NCBI GenBank assembly: GCA_937968015.1
Contig: CALBSO010000079.1
Location: 1-32,550 of the forward strand
Direction of reading: 5' to 3'
DNA length: 32,550 nucleotides
DNA from: an uncultured Thermomicrobia bacterium
GTDB taxonomy: Bacteria; Chloroflexota; Chloroflexia; Thermomicrobiales; JALYUS01
A program made the translations under genes and the position numbers. Each line of letters starts with the position of its first letter. Position 1 is the stretch's first letter. The notes beneath the pieces are model-generated. The model was not told the DNA's origin. It worked only from the letters and a program-made list of their open reading frames with translations, and did no database searches. Positions 7,741 through 16,394 of this stretch are shown here, piece after piece.

Positions 7741-7769
7741 TTGACAGTGCCATACATGGGGGCTATGCT
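7741..7769 (+). promoter_or_regulatory. Promoter of the sugar ABC transporter operon
   Basis: TTGACA (7741-7746), a 17-base spacer, and TATGCT (7764-7769). A start near 7777 gives a leader of about 205 bases before the binding-protein gene. In the leader a strong AAGGAGGT (7901-7908) is followed too closely by an ATG (7911) that opens a six-codon frame. The same frame also starts at ATG 7896. A leader-peptide role is possible but weak. Confidence 0.6.
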
Positions 7770-7983
7770 CCACGGCAATGCAACAATGGAGTAGTGCCAC
7801 ACGCCAATGTCGGTTTCGGTTTCGATTATTCTTGTCGCTCTCTCCCGGCAGCCATCGCACCGTGATCCCGGAATGCGAGCGCCGCTTTCCTTTGCATGAC
7901 AAGGAGGTACATGACAGCAGACGCGCCCTGACTTGAGGTAATGCATTTTCTCGGTCGTTCTAGTAGACAAAGGAGCACCAGAC

Positions 7984-9450
7984 GTGAAACAGAGCGAGAT
8001 GGGTAAACGATTGTTGAACCGCCGCAACTTTCTCCTCGGCGCGGCGGTGTCGGCAGGCACGGCAATCCTTGCGGCGTGCGGCGGAAGCGCAACCAGCACC
8101 CCCGCACCGGCAGCGACCGCCGCTGCCGGTGCGGCAACCAAGCCCGCGGCAGCAGCGACCACGGCCCCCGCCGCGACGACTGCGGGCAGCGCGGCTGCTC
8201 CCGCCGCAACAACCGGCACAACGAGCGCGGCGCAGACGACGCCGAACGTGCCGCCGAGCGGCGCGGTGACGGTCAACTGGTTCGCCGCCCGCGATACGAC
8301 CGGCTACGCGCCGAAGCAGGTAGACGCCTTCAACAAGGCGAACAAGACGATCCAGATCAGTTACCAGGAGCAGGGTGCGATCACGACCGACCTGCACGAC
8401 AAGTTCGTCACCGTCGCGACGGCGAAGGACCCCAGCGCGGATATCGTCTCGATGGACGTGCCGTTCGTGCCTGAGTTCGCCGCCGCCGGGTGGACGATCG
8501 CGGTAGATGATGCCGTGGCGGGCGATGAACGGGCAAAGTTTTACAAGGGCGCACTCGACGGCGCGACGTACAACGGCAAATTGTACGCCCTCCCGTGGTT
8601 CAACAACGGCCCCGGTTTCTTCTATCGCAAAGACCTGCTGGACAAAGCGGGTTTGCAGCCCCCGAAGACCTACGACCAACTGCTCGCGGCGGCCCAGAAA
8701 ATCCAGACACCGCAGATCGCCGGGTTCATTCAGCAGATGGTCCAGAATGAGGGCGGCATCATCAACTGGCTCGAATATCTCTGGGGTTACGGCGGCGATC
8801 TCGTGGACGACAAGCTGAATGTCATCGTGGACAAAGGCACCGCCGGTGTGGACTCGATGCAGAAACTGAAGGACTTCATCTACAAAGACAAGATCATGCC
8901 GGAGTCTACGCTGGCGCTGAAACTCGGTCAGGACGCGATCAATATCTTTGCCACCGGCGGCGCGCTCTTCCTTCGTATCTGGTATGGCAACGTGAGTACC
9001 CTCTACGATCTCAAGCAGTCGAAACTGACGACAGACCAGTGGGGCGTGACGAACCTCCCGTCCAAGGATGGCGTGAAGCCCGGCCCCGGTTGTCTCGGTA
9101 CCTGGAACCTCGGCGTCTCAACCTACTCCAAGCATCAGAAGGAGTCTGTTGTGGCCATCCAGTGGCTCACCTCGCTGGAGCAGCAGACGGCGAAGATGCT
9201 GGACAATGTTCAACTGCCCACCCGCCCTGCGGTCTTCGATGACGCGGCAATTCAGAAGAAGTACCCATACGCCAAAAACGCGCAGGATTCCCTCAACAAC
9301 CTGAAGCCGCGCCCGGTGACGCCATACTGGGGGCAGATGTCCGCCGATGCGGTGCAGCCGCAGTTCGGCCTCTCGTTCTCGAACAAGAAGGACTCCGCCA
9401 CCGCGATCAAGGATATGGCCGACGCGATGCGGAAGATCATCAAGCAGTAG
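7984..9450 (+). CDS. Sugar ABC transporter substrate-binding lipoprotein
   Basis: The protein is 488 residues from GTG 7984 with AAAGGAG upstream. The N-terminus has a twin-arginine-like NRRNFLLGAAV stretch and a lipobox LAAC, so the protein is probably exported folded and lipid-anchored at Cys about residue 36. An Ala/Thr/Pro linker of about 60 residues follows, typical of Chloroflexota lipoproteins. The mature domain (VTVNWFAARDTTGYAPKQVD, then GKLYALPWFNNGPGFFYRKD and LWGYGGDLVDD) matches family 1 solute-binding proteins for sugars and oligosaccharides. Two permeases of the matching type follow; no ATPase gene is present, so a shared MsmK/UgpC-type ATPase elsewhere is expected. Confidence 0.93.
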   Translation: MKQSEMGKRLLNRRNFLLGAAVSAGTAILAACGGSATSTPAPAATAAAGAATKPAAAATTAPAATTAGSAAAPAATTGTTSAAQTTPNVPPSGAVTVNWFAARDTTGYAPKQVDAFNKANKTIQISYQEQGAITTDLHDKFVTVATAKDPSADIVSMDVPFVPEFAAAGWTIAVDDAVAGDERAKFYKGALDGATYNGKLYALPWFNNGPGFFYRKDLLDKAGLQPPKTYDQLLAAAQKIQTPQIAGFIQQMVQNEGGIINWLEYLWGYGGDLVDDKLNVIVDKGTAGVDSMQKLKDFIYKDKIMPESTLALKLGQDAINIFATGGALFLRIWYGNVSTLYDLKQSKLTTDQWGVTNLPSKDGVKPGPGCLGTWNLGVSTYSKHQKESVVAIQWLTSLEQQTAKMLDNVQLPTRPAVFDDAAIQKKYPYAKNAQDSLNNLKPRPVTPYWGQMSADAVQPQFGLSFSNKKDSATAIKDMADAMRKIIKQ

Positions 9451-9463
9451 CCACGAACCGGTC

Positions 9464-9547
9464 GCCGGTCGTCAGTCGTCAGAAACGAATACGCGCAATC
9501 CTGACTAAGAGGTAGTCGTTGCTCCTTTCTGACGATTGGCGATTGGC
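9464..9547 (+). repeat. 22-bp stem-loop between binding-protein and permease genes
   Basis: Arms 9464-9485 and 9526-9547 pair along all 22 positions in RNA (18 Watson-Crick, 4 G-U), with a 40-base loop. Each arm is an internal near-tandem repeat (GGTCGTCAGTCGTCAG and GATTGGCGATTGGC). There is no T run, so a terminator is unlikely. The position matches the malE-malF intergenic REP of E. coli, which protects the binding-protein mRNA and raises its level over that of the permeases; that role here is inferred. Confidence 0.65.
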
Positions 9548-9565
9548 AACGACGGAGGAGACCGT

Positions 9566-10528
9566 ATGGCGACCACCGAGCAAACCGCCGCACCCCGCGC
9601 GGCCAATGTAGCGCGGACACGACGATGGGGGTCGTCGCAAGCCCGTGCGGATGCGCGGCTCGGTCTTGCGCTCGTTACTCCCGCGGTCATCACGATTATT
9701 GCGATCGCCTGTTACCCACTGCTCCGTTCGATCTGGGACAGTATGCACAAGATCAGCCTGCGCTTCGCCAACCAGCCGCGCCCGCTGATCTGGCTCCAGA
9801 ACTACAAGGACATCCTCCAGGATGCCCGCTGGCACAACGCGCTCTGGGTAACGGGGCGCGTCGTCTTCGTCTCGGTCGGCGTCGAACTTGTGCTCGGCAT
9901 GATTATCGCGCTCCTCCTCAATCGCGCCTTCCAGGGGCGAGGGATCGTGCGCGCCTCGATCCTCGTGCCGTGGGCAATCACGACCGTCGTCTCCGCGCAG
10001 ATGTGGTCATGGATCTATGACGCGCGTTATGGTGTCTCCAACGACATCCTCAAGCGATTGCACCTCATTACGAAGCCGATTATCTTCCTCGCCCAGCCGG
10101 GCATCACGATCTGGGCGATGATCGGCGCGGAAATCTGGAAGACGACGCCGTTCATGGCGCTCCTGCTGCTCGCCGGGCTGCAACTGATCCCCGCCGACCT
10201 CTATGAAGCGGCGGCGATTGATGGCACGAATGGCTGGCAGAACTTCTGGAAAATCACGCTGCCGCTGATGAAGCCGACGATTCTCGTCGCCCTGCTCTTC
10301 CGCACGATTGACGCGGTGCGCATCTTCGACTTGCCCCGTGTCTTGACGAATGGCGGGCCGGGGCAGTCCACGGAAACGCTCGTGTTGTACGCATACAATA
10401 CGCTCTTTACGAACCTGAACTTCGGCTACGGCTCCGCGCTGGCCGTCTCGACATTCCTCATCGTCGTGCTCGTTAGTTTCCTCTACATCAAAGTGCTCGG
10501 CGCGCCCGCGCAAGGAAGCCGCTCATGA
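9566..10528 (+). CDS. Sugar ABC transporter permease (MalF/UgpA type)
   Basis: The protein is 320 residues from ATG 9566, directly after GGAGGAGACCGT. An in-frame ATG at 9536 lies inside the preceding hairpin and is unlikely. There are six hydrophobic segments, the first at about residues 30-55 (LALVTPAVITIIAIACYPLL). The conserved EAA loop near residues 220-240 reads EAAAIDGTNGWQNFWKITLP, which docks to the ATPase. It forms the membrane channel with the next gene, whose start overlaps this stop by ATGA. Confidence 0.93.
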   Translation: MATTEQTAAPRAANVARTRRWGSSQARADARLGLALVTPAVITIIAIACYPLLRSIWDSMHKISLRFANQPRPLIWLQNYKDILQDARWHNALWVTGRVVFVSVGVELVLGMIIALLLNRAFQGRGIVRASILVPWAITTVVSAQMWSWIYDARYGVSNDILKRLHLITKPIIFLAQPGITIWAMIGAEIWKTTPFMALLLLAGLQLIPADLYEAAAIDGTNGWQNFWKITLPLMKPTILVALLFRTIDAVRIFDLPRVLTNGGPGQSTETLVLYAYNTLFTNLNFGYGSALAVSTFLIVVLVSFLYIKVLGAPAQGSRS

Positions 10529-11448
10529 CCGCCCCGCAGTTGAGCCAGCCGCTTGAGGGCATCAGTGGGCCCGTTCCCGGCGCGAAAGCCACCGTGCGGA
10601 CGCGGCGCGTCCGGTCAAGCGGGCTGCAACAGGCGATCTTTTACCTGCTCGTCGCCCTCTTCGTCATCTTCTGCCTCGCACCGTTCATCTGGACGCTCGA
10701 TACCTCGCTTAAAGGCGAAAGCACGATCTTCACCGTCCCCGTCCGGTATATCCCGAACCCGATTGACTTCGCCAATTACAATAAGATTTTCCACCTCAGC
10801 CGGTTCACGCATTCACTCATCAACAGTCTGATCGTTGCCTCCGCTGCCACGGCGATTTCGCTCCTCATCGGGTCGGTCTGCGCGTACGCGCTCGCCCGGT
10901 TGCAGTTCCCCGGCAAGAATTTCATCCTGGCGCTGGTGCTTGGCATCGCCATGTTCCCCGGTATCGCGATCATCGGCCCGCTCTTCCGCCAGTTCAACGC
11001 GTGGCATCTGACGAACAATTACTGGGCGCTGATCCTGCCGAATGTCACCTTCACACTGCCCTTGTGCATCTGGACGCTCAATGCCTTCTTCCGCGAACTG
11101 CCGCTGGAGTTGGAGGAATCCGCACGCGTAGATGGCTGCACGCGGATGCAAACGTTCATCAAGATCGTCGCGCCGCTCGCCGCGCCGGGCGTCTTCACCG
11201 CCGCGATTCTGCTCTTCATTCAGGCGTGGAACGAGTTCCTCTTCGCCCGCACCTTCATGACGCAGGAGAACAAACTGACCGCAACGGTGGCAATCGCCCA
11301 ATTCACGGGTGCGGATGTCTCATCACAGTTCCCGTGGGGGCAGATCACGGCGGCGTCCATCATCGTCACACTGCCGCTCGTCCTCCTCGTTTTGCTCTTC
11401 CAGCGCCGTATCATCTCCGGCCTCACCGCCGGCGCGGTGAAGGGATAG
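10525..11448 (+). CDS. Sugar ABC transporter permease (MalG/UgpE type)
   Basis: The protein is 307 residues. A cytoplasmic N-terminus of about 35 residues precedes the first membrane helix (IFYLLVALFVIFCLAPFIW). Six helices are expected. The EAA loop (about residue 205) reads EESARVDGCTRMQTFIKIVA. It starts within the stop of the partner permease. The gene ends the operon; no ATPase follows. The sequence just after the stop carries a short CCACAGAGACAGAG remnant like the dispersed repeat at 584-695. Confidence 0.93.
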   Translation: MTAPQLSQPLEGISGPVPGAKATVRTRRVRSSGLQQAIFYLLVALFVIFCLAPFIWTLDTSLKGESTIFTVPVRYIPNPIDFANYNKIFHLSRFTHSLINSLIVASAATAISLLIGSVCAYALARLQFPGKNFILALVLGIAMFPGIAIIGPLFRQFNAWHLTNNYWALILPNVTFTLPLCIWTLNAFFRELPLELEESARVDGCTRMQTFIKIVAPLAAPGVFTAAILLFIQAWNEFLFARTFMTQENKLTATVAIAQFTGADVSSQFPWGQITAASIIVTLPLVLLVLLFQRRIISGLTAGAVKG

Positions 11449-11484
11449 CGAACGGATAGTAGCCACAGAGACAGAGTGCGGCGC

Positions 11485-12024
11485 TCAAGCCTGGCCGGTG
11501 GCGATCTCGGCCAACGTCCGGATCGTCGCAAGCTCGCCGCGATGTCCCGCTTCGTGCTCGATGAGGTGGTACGCGATCCACTCCGGTGTCACATCGTAAT
11601 CCGGCATGCCGCGGACATGGCGGAACGCGTCCGGCGACATCGCACCGTACGCGGCAAGGAAATGCGCGCGAACCGCGTCCAGCCGTGCCAGGTGTTCGGC
11701 GATGCTCACACCGGTCACAACGGTGAGGTGGCCGCTTGCATCGCGCGAATCGTCGGGCAGGAGGGCGATGATATCGCCCGGGAACGGCCGCGCCAGTGCC
11801 TCGCCGTAGAGCCAACCCGCCTCGACGAGGGCGATGTGGTAAAGCAGCGTGCCGATGCTGTTCGCCGCGGGCGCGGGAGACCAGTCAAGGACTGTCTGAG
11901 AGATTCCGTCCACGCATCGCTTCGTGATCGCACGCACGTCCTCCAGCATCCAGAGGAAGCGCCCGATGTCCGGATGCACCGCAGCGGGCGGCACGATCAC
12001 GAGCAGGTCACGGTCGTTCGGCAT
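11485..12024 (-). CDS. DinB-family protein
   Basis: The protein is 179 residues from ATG 12024; AAGGAG at 12032-12037 fixes this start over a TTG at 12030. The four-helix DinB/YfiT fold is indicated by IGTLLYHIALVEAGW (first metal-ligand His) and WIAYHLIEHEAGHRGEL (H-x3-H type second site). Members are metal-binding proteins, some of them thiol-dependent S-transferases; the substrate is unknown. It is the second of two DinB genes in tandem, 91 bases after the other one's stop. Confidence 0.82.
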   Translation of the reverse strand: MPNDRDLLVIVPPAAVHPDIGRFLWMLEDVRAITKRCVDGISQTVLDWSPAPAANSIGTLLYHIALVEAGWLYGEALARPFPGDIIALLPDDSRDASGHLTVVTGVSIAEHLARLDAVRAHFLAAYGAMSPDAFRHVRGMPDYDVTPEWIAYHLIEHEAGHRGELATIRTLAEIATGQA

Positions 12025-12115
12025 GCGCAAACTCCTTAACTATCCAAGGGTAGCATACGACCATTACCTCCCCGGCCTGCATCGCTCCTGAGCGCGGAGA
12101 GCGCGGGCGCCCCGT

Positions 12116-12706
12116 TCAATACGGATCGTCGCCCCAGCGATCCTTCCGCTGGCACAGCGACCGGATGTGGTTGATCTCGCCCGCGTGGTAGAGGTCATGC
12201 TCGATCAGCACCGCGATGATCCAGCGCGTCTCCTTCTCTTCGCCCCAGGGCGCCTTCCGTGGGAGCAGCAGGTCAGGGTCAGTGAGCACGACGATGCGTT
12301 GTCGCAGCAGGTCATGTCCCTCGCGCAGCCAGCGGATGGCCTCGTCCATCGTCGCGAGCCGGTCACCCCCGGCGACGCGGGGATCGTCCCACGTCAGTTG
12401 CGCGTCGCCGAAGGCGTGATTGTGGTACATGCGTTTGCAACTGCCCACATGCTGGATGATGTCGCGGATCGCTCGCTGGCCGCGCGCGGGAACCCAGAGC
12501 CAGTCGTCGGGCGTGACGGAGTGGAGGTTGGCCAGCAGCGAGTGCCAGCGCGGTGCTTGGAACGCATCATCGAGGAGGGAGACGAGTTGACTGACGGCTG
12601 GCGCACTTATGCGGGAGATGATACGACAGGAGCCACGCGGCAGTCGATGGCCGACGTATCGTCGTTCTCGCCGAGCGGACAGGAGGCAGGTACTTGCCAC
12701 CATCAC
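12116..12706 (-). CDS. DinB-family protein (second copy), with possible N-terminal extension
   Basis: The protein is 196 residues if started at ATG 12706, which overlaps the cobU stop (ATGA) and would be translationally coupled. The DinB domain begins only near residue 37 (VSQLVSLLDDAFQAP); no good internal start was found, so the first 36 residues are either an extension or non-native. Metal-ligand His candidates are IIQHVGSCKRMYHNH and VLIEHDLYHAGEINH. Similarity to the next gene looks like fold level only. Why DinB proteins follow cobalamin genes is not evident. Confidence 0.75.
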   Translation of the reverse strand: MMVASTCLLSARRERRYVGHRLPRGSCRIISRISAPAVSQLVSLLDDAFQAPRWHSLLANLHSVTPDDWLWVPARGQRAIRDIIQHVGSCKRMYHNHAFGDAQLTWDDPRVAGGDRLATMDEAIRWLREGHDLLRQRIVVLTDPDLLLPRKAPWGEEKETRWIIAVLIEHDLYHAGEINHIRSLCQRKDRWGDDPY

Positions 12707-13296
12707 CGCAAACGGATACTGGGTATCTTGTGGCTAGGGTTGGTCGCGGCTCGCAGTCGCTGCAAGTCCAGCGGAATGCCCGCGATAAGTAGGTAGGGGG
12801 CATCGGCGCGGGCGGCGAGGCGCTGGTTGGCGCGGCCGAGGGCATCGCGGTAACTGCGGCCAAGCGCGGAATTGGGATGCAAGCCCATCCCGACCTCATT
12901 CGAGACGACGATCAGCATACCGGGATACTCGTCAAGAAGGCGGAGTAGGCCGTCCACCTCGGCGGTCGCGTGGGCTTCGATGGCGTCGGCGGAAAGGTCC
13001 GGGTCGGTGAAGGCGGGCGTGGAGAGCAGGAGCGTCAGGCAATCGAGTAGGAGCACGCGCGGCAGGTTCGGGCGTTGTCGCAAGGCGTCGCCCGCGCGCA
13101 TCGACAGTTCGATCGTCTCCCATGCGGCGGGGCGGTCGGCACGGTGGCGGGCGATCCGTGCGGCCATCTCGTCGTCCGTAACCGTGGCGGTCGCGATATA
13201 GAGCACATCATCGCCCGCCTCCGCACGCGCCACCCGCTCCGCGAACGCGCTCTTGCCACTCCGCGCCCCGCCCAAGACGAGTACAAGCCGTCCCAT
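12703..13296 (-). CDS. cobU: Adenosylcobinamide kinase / adenosylcobinamide-phosphate guanylyltransferase
   Basis: The protein is 197 residues. It starts MGRLVLVLGGARSGKSAFAE with the P-loop GGARSGKS at about residues 9-16. YIATATVTDDEM, RIARHRADRPAAWETIE, LLLDCLTLLLS and VVSNEVGMGLHPNSALGRSY are all hallmark CobU blocks. The enzyme phosphorylates adenosylcobinamide and transfers GMP to give adenosylcobinamide-GDP in late cobalamin assembly or salvage. The ATG follows GGAGGTTGGC. It lies 40 bases after cobS, which uses its product, and overlaps the DinB gene downstream. Confidence 0.95.
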   Translation of the reverse strand: MGRLVLVLGGARSGKSAFAERVARAEAGDDVLYIATATVTDDEMAARIARHRADRPAAWETIELSMRAGDALRQRPNLPRVLLLDCLTLLLSTPAFTDPDLSADAIEAHATAEVDGLLRLLDEYPGMLIVVSNEVGMGLHPNSALGRSYRDALGRANQRLAARADAPYLLIAGIPLDLQRLRAATNPSHKIPSIRLR

Positions 13297-13336
13297 GCCA
13301 ACCTCCGTATCTGTCTCACCGATTGATCGGCTTCAG

Positions 13337-14074
13337 TCAGCCCACCAATGCTGCCGCGAGGAGGGCGCCGACTTCCGCGCACTCGCAAATCGCGCCGTAG
13401 ACGTCGCCCGTCGTGCCACCGAGCCGCCGGAGCGCAAGGACGGCGACGCAGGCGCCACCGATCATCGCGCCAGCGAGCAGGGCGAGGGCGTGCCATCGGA
13501 GCAGGATGGCGGCCGGAAGGAGCGCCACCGTCACCGCGATACCGAGCGTCCATGGAGGTGCAGACGCTTTGACACCTCCACCCATCCCTTCCCCACCGCG
13601 AGCGGACGGCAGGAGGACGACCGAAGCAGCCATGACCCCCCGCGCGAGCGCCGGGAAGCAAGCCAGTATCGCCGTACGGTGGGTGCCGAGCGGCCCGACA
13701 AGCAGTGAGGCTTTGAGCAGGAGCAGCAACACGACGCCGACGACGCCGAACGCCCCGGCCCGTGGGTCGCGGGCGATCGTGAGCCGTTCCTCGCGCGAGC
13801 GGTGGGCGAAGATCGCGTCGCAGGTATCAATCAACCCATCCAGATGCAGGAAACCGGTCAGGAGGGCCAGCATCGCGACGAGCAGCACGGCGACGATGAG
13901 CGCGGAGAGGGCGGTATGGCGCAATCCGCGATCCACAAGCGCCAGGAGACCACCGAGGGCGAATCCAACCGCCGGATACCACGCGACCGCCGCGCCGCGC
14001 TCTGCCGGCCTCGGCGCGCGGCGGAGCGGGAGTGGCAGTGCCGTCAGGAATGTCCATGCGACGAGCAATGGCAT
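13337..14074 (-). CDS. cobS: Adenosylcobinamide-GDP ribazoletransferase (cobalamin synthase)
   Basis: The protein is 245 residues with several membrane helices. It begins MPLLVAWTFLTALPLPLRR. The diagnostic motif HLDGLIDTCDAIFAHRSREE (about residues 77-96) followed by IARDPRAGAFGVVG is the metal-binding active site of CobS. It joins adenosylcobinamide-GDP and alpha-ribazole (or its phosphate) at the membrane. GGGGAAGACACG precedes the ATG. No cobC, cobT, cbi genes or cobalamin riboswitch lie nearby; only about 112 bases separate it from the divergent kinase gene. Confidence 0.93.
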   Translation of the reverse strand: MPLLVAWTFLTALPLPLRRAPRPAERGAAVAWYPAVGFALGGLLALVDRGLRHTALSALIVAVLLVAMLALLTGFLHLDGLIDTCDAIFAHRSREERLTIARDPRAGAFGVVGVVLLLLLKASLLVGPLGTHRTAILACFPALARGVMAASVVLLPSARGGEGMGGGVKASAPPWTLGIAVTVALLPAAILLRWHALALLAGAMIGGACVAVLALRRLGGTTGDVYGAICECAEVGALLAAALVG

Positions 14075-14186
14075 CGTGTCTTCCCCGACAGAAAGAATGG
14101 ACGGACATTTACGCTCGCGAATGCGTATGCGACAATCATTGTACGTTCAATCAGCGCGATCTGGCGTGGCGGGTAGGTCGGTGGCA

Positions 14187-16394
14187 ATGCACAAGGAACA
14201 CAGCCCACTCTCCGATCTGGCGCGCGCGGATGCGTTGTCCGGCCCGATCCTCGATTTGTTGCCAATCGGCGTCGTCGTGATGGATGTGCGCGATCTGCGT
14301 ATCCTCGCCGCGAACATGACGGTGCGCTCGCTGCCGGGCGCGCCGTGGCGGGAAATTGCGGTCGTCGGCCGCCGGTTACGTGATTTGCCGGACGATCCGA
14401 ATATCCGCCGTTTCGCCGCGGCATGCCGCTACGTCCTCCGCGTCGGCGAACCCCTGCAAATCAAGGCGTTTCCGCTTGGCGGCGACGAGCCGGCATACTG
14501 GGATTTCTCATTCGCGCCGGTGCGCGATCGGGACGGCGCGATCAATCGGCTGCTCGCGACGATCTCCGACGTGACGCAGGAGGTGACCCTCCGGCGGGTG
14601 ATGGAGGAGAGTAACCAGGAGTTGCGCCGCCAGAATGCCGAACTTGCGACCCTCAACCGCCTGGCGATTGATGTCAGCTCGTCGCACGACTTCATCACCC
14701 TCTGCCAAACAGCGACCGAAGCGCTGCTTGATCTGTTCGGATTCTCACAAGGCGGCGTCTCCATGCTCAGTGAGGATCGCATGTACGCAACGATCGTCGC
14801 CTTTTCCTCGGTGGGGGGCCACGTCACATGGGAGAACACGCGCATTCCGGTCATGCACAATCCAGCCTTCGAACACCTGATGCACCATCTCACGCCCCTC
14901 GCGATCAATGACATCGAACACGATCCGATCGCCGATGTCGAACGCGAGATCTGGCGGACGCGGCGTGCCAAATCCATCCTGCTCGTGCCGATTGTCGTGC
15001 GGGATGAAATGATCGGCGCCATCGGTGTTGACGCGACGGAGGAGCCGCACCGGTTCACCGACGCGGAGATTGATCTCGCGTCGCGCGTCGCGGAGCAACT
15101 CTCCGTCGCAATGCAAAATGCCCACCTCGCTGAGGAACTGCAACGCCGCGCGGACGACGTGGAGTACTTAAACGTAATCGGACAGGTCGTCAGTTCGTCC
15201 CTCAACCTCACAACGGTGCTCGATCGGGTGCTCTCGTCGTTGCGCGATATGGTCGCGTACGACCGCGCTTCGATCAGCGTCCTCGAATCGGACATGGAAA
15301 ACCTGCTCGTCATCACCGATACCGCCGAAACGGGGAATCAACGCGGGCAACACATCCCGCTCGAAGGATCGCTGCGCGGCTACGTCTTCGCCTCCAGGCG
15401 CCCGCTCTATATCAGCAATGTCATGACGGAGGGATTGCCGCTCACGCCGCGTCTGGCGATGTCCGAGTATCCGACGAATATCGTGCTCGCGCCGCTGGTC
15501 GTCACCGGGCAGCCAATCGGCGTCCTCTCAATCCTGGCGAATACGGCGGGTTCCCTCACGCCCGACGATGCGCGGCGGATCGAACGCATCGCCGCGCAGG
15601 TCGCCATCGCCGTCGCGAATGCCCGGCTGTACGAGCGCGTGCAGGGGCAGGTGGAGGAATTGCGCCTGCTCAACGCGGATCTCGCCGAGGCGAACAAGCA
15701 CAAGAGCGTCTTCCTCGCGACGATGAGCCACGAACTGCGCACGCCCCTGAACGCGATCATCGGTTTCGCCGAGTTGCTGCTGGACGACATCATCACTGAG
15801 CCGGAGGAGCGGCAAGAAAGCCTGCTCGATATTCTTCGCAGCGGGCAGCACCTGCTCACGCTGATCAACGACGTGCTCGATCTCACGAAGGTCGAGGCGG
15901 GCCAGATGACGCTCGCGCCCACGGCGCTCGACCTCCGGCACGAGTTGGCGAGCGTGGACCGCATCATGTCGCCGCTCTTCGCACAGCGTCAGCAGCGATA
16001 CACCTATCTGGTACCGCCGGATTTCCCGCCGGTCTTCGCGGACGCCAGCCGGATGCGACAGGTGATCCTCAACATCCTCTCGAACGCCAACAAATTCACG
16101 CCCGATGGCGGCACAATCACGCTCGTCGCCAGCATCAACGCCAGTCACGAGGCGCAAATCGCCATCGCGGACAGCGGCATCGGCATCAAGGCGGACGATA
16201 TTCCGCTCATTTGGCAGGAATTCCGCCAGATAGACACCTCGATCAGCCGGAAATATGAGGGGACCGGCCTCGGCCTGACACTCACGCGGCGATTGCTTAC
16301 CCTCATGCACGGGCGTATCTGGCTCGAAAGCGCGCCGGGGGTAGGCACGACCTTTTATCTCACCCTCCCGATCGCGCGCGGGGACGGCGATTAA
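14187..16394 (+). CDS. Sensor histidine kinase (PAS-GAF-GAF-HisKA-HATPase)
   Basis: The protein is 735 residues from ATG 14187 (GTG 14181 is possible; the binding site is weak). An N-terminal PAS-like domain (about 20-140: DLLPIGVVVMDVRDLRILAA) is followed by two GAF domains (about 165-305 and 328-475). A short coiled coil leads to the H-box FLATMSHELRTPLNAIIGF, with the phospho-acceptor His at about residue 515. The ATPase domain has the N-box QVILNILSNANKF, G1 DSGIGI and G2 GTGLGL. There is no membrane segment, so it senses a cytoplasmic signal. No response regulator is adjacent. Its stop overlaps the next start (TAATG). Confidence 0.93.
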   Translation: MHKEHSPLSDLARADALSGPILDLLPIGVVVMDVRDLRILAANMTVRSLPGAPWREIAVVGRRLRDLPDDPNIRRFAAACRYVLRVGEPLQIKAFPLGGDEPAYWDFSFAPVRDRDGAINRLLATISDVTQEVTLRRVMEESNQELRRQNAELATLNRLAIDVSSSHDFITLCQTATEALLDLFGFSQGGVSMLSEDRMYATIVAFSSVGGHVTWENTRIPVMHNPAFEHLMHHLTPLAINDIEHDPIADVEREIWRTRRAKSILLVPIVVRDEMIGAIGVDATEEPHRFTDAEIDLASRVAEQLSVAMQNAHLAEELQRRADDVEYLNVIGQVVSSSLNLTTVLDRVLSSLRDMVAYDRASISVLESDMENLLVITDTAETGNQRGQHIPLEGSLRGYVFASRRPLYISNVMTEGLPLTPRLAMSEYPTNIVLAPLVVTGQPIGVLSILANTAGSLTPDDARRIERIAAQVAIAVANARLYERVQGQVEELRLLNADLAEANKHKSVFLATMSHELRTPLNAIIGFAELLLDDIITEPEERQESLLDILRSGQHLLTLINDVLDLTKVEAGQMTLAPTALDLRHELASVDRIMSPLFAQRQQRYTYLVPPDFPPVFADASRMRQVILNILSNANKFTPDGGTITLVASINASHEAQIAIADSGIGIKADDIPLIWQEFRQIDTSISRKYEGTGLGLTLTRRLLTLMHGRIWLESAPGVGTTFYLTLPIARGDGD

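Noticed and set aside
13413..14186. N-terminal extension of the histidine kinase frame by 258 codons
   Set aside because: The extension is antisense to cobS, is Arg/Ser/Pro-rich and has no domain; the PAS domain begins shortly after ATG 14187.
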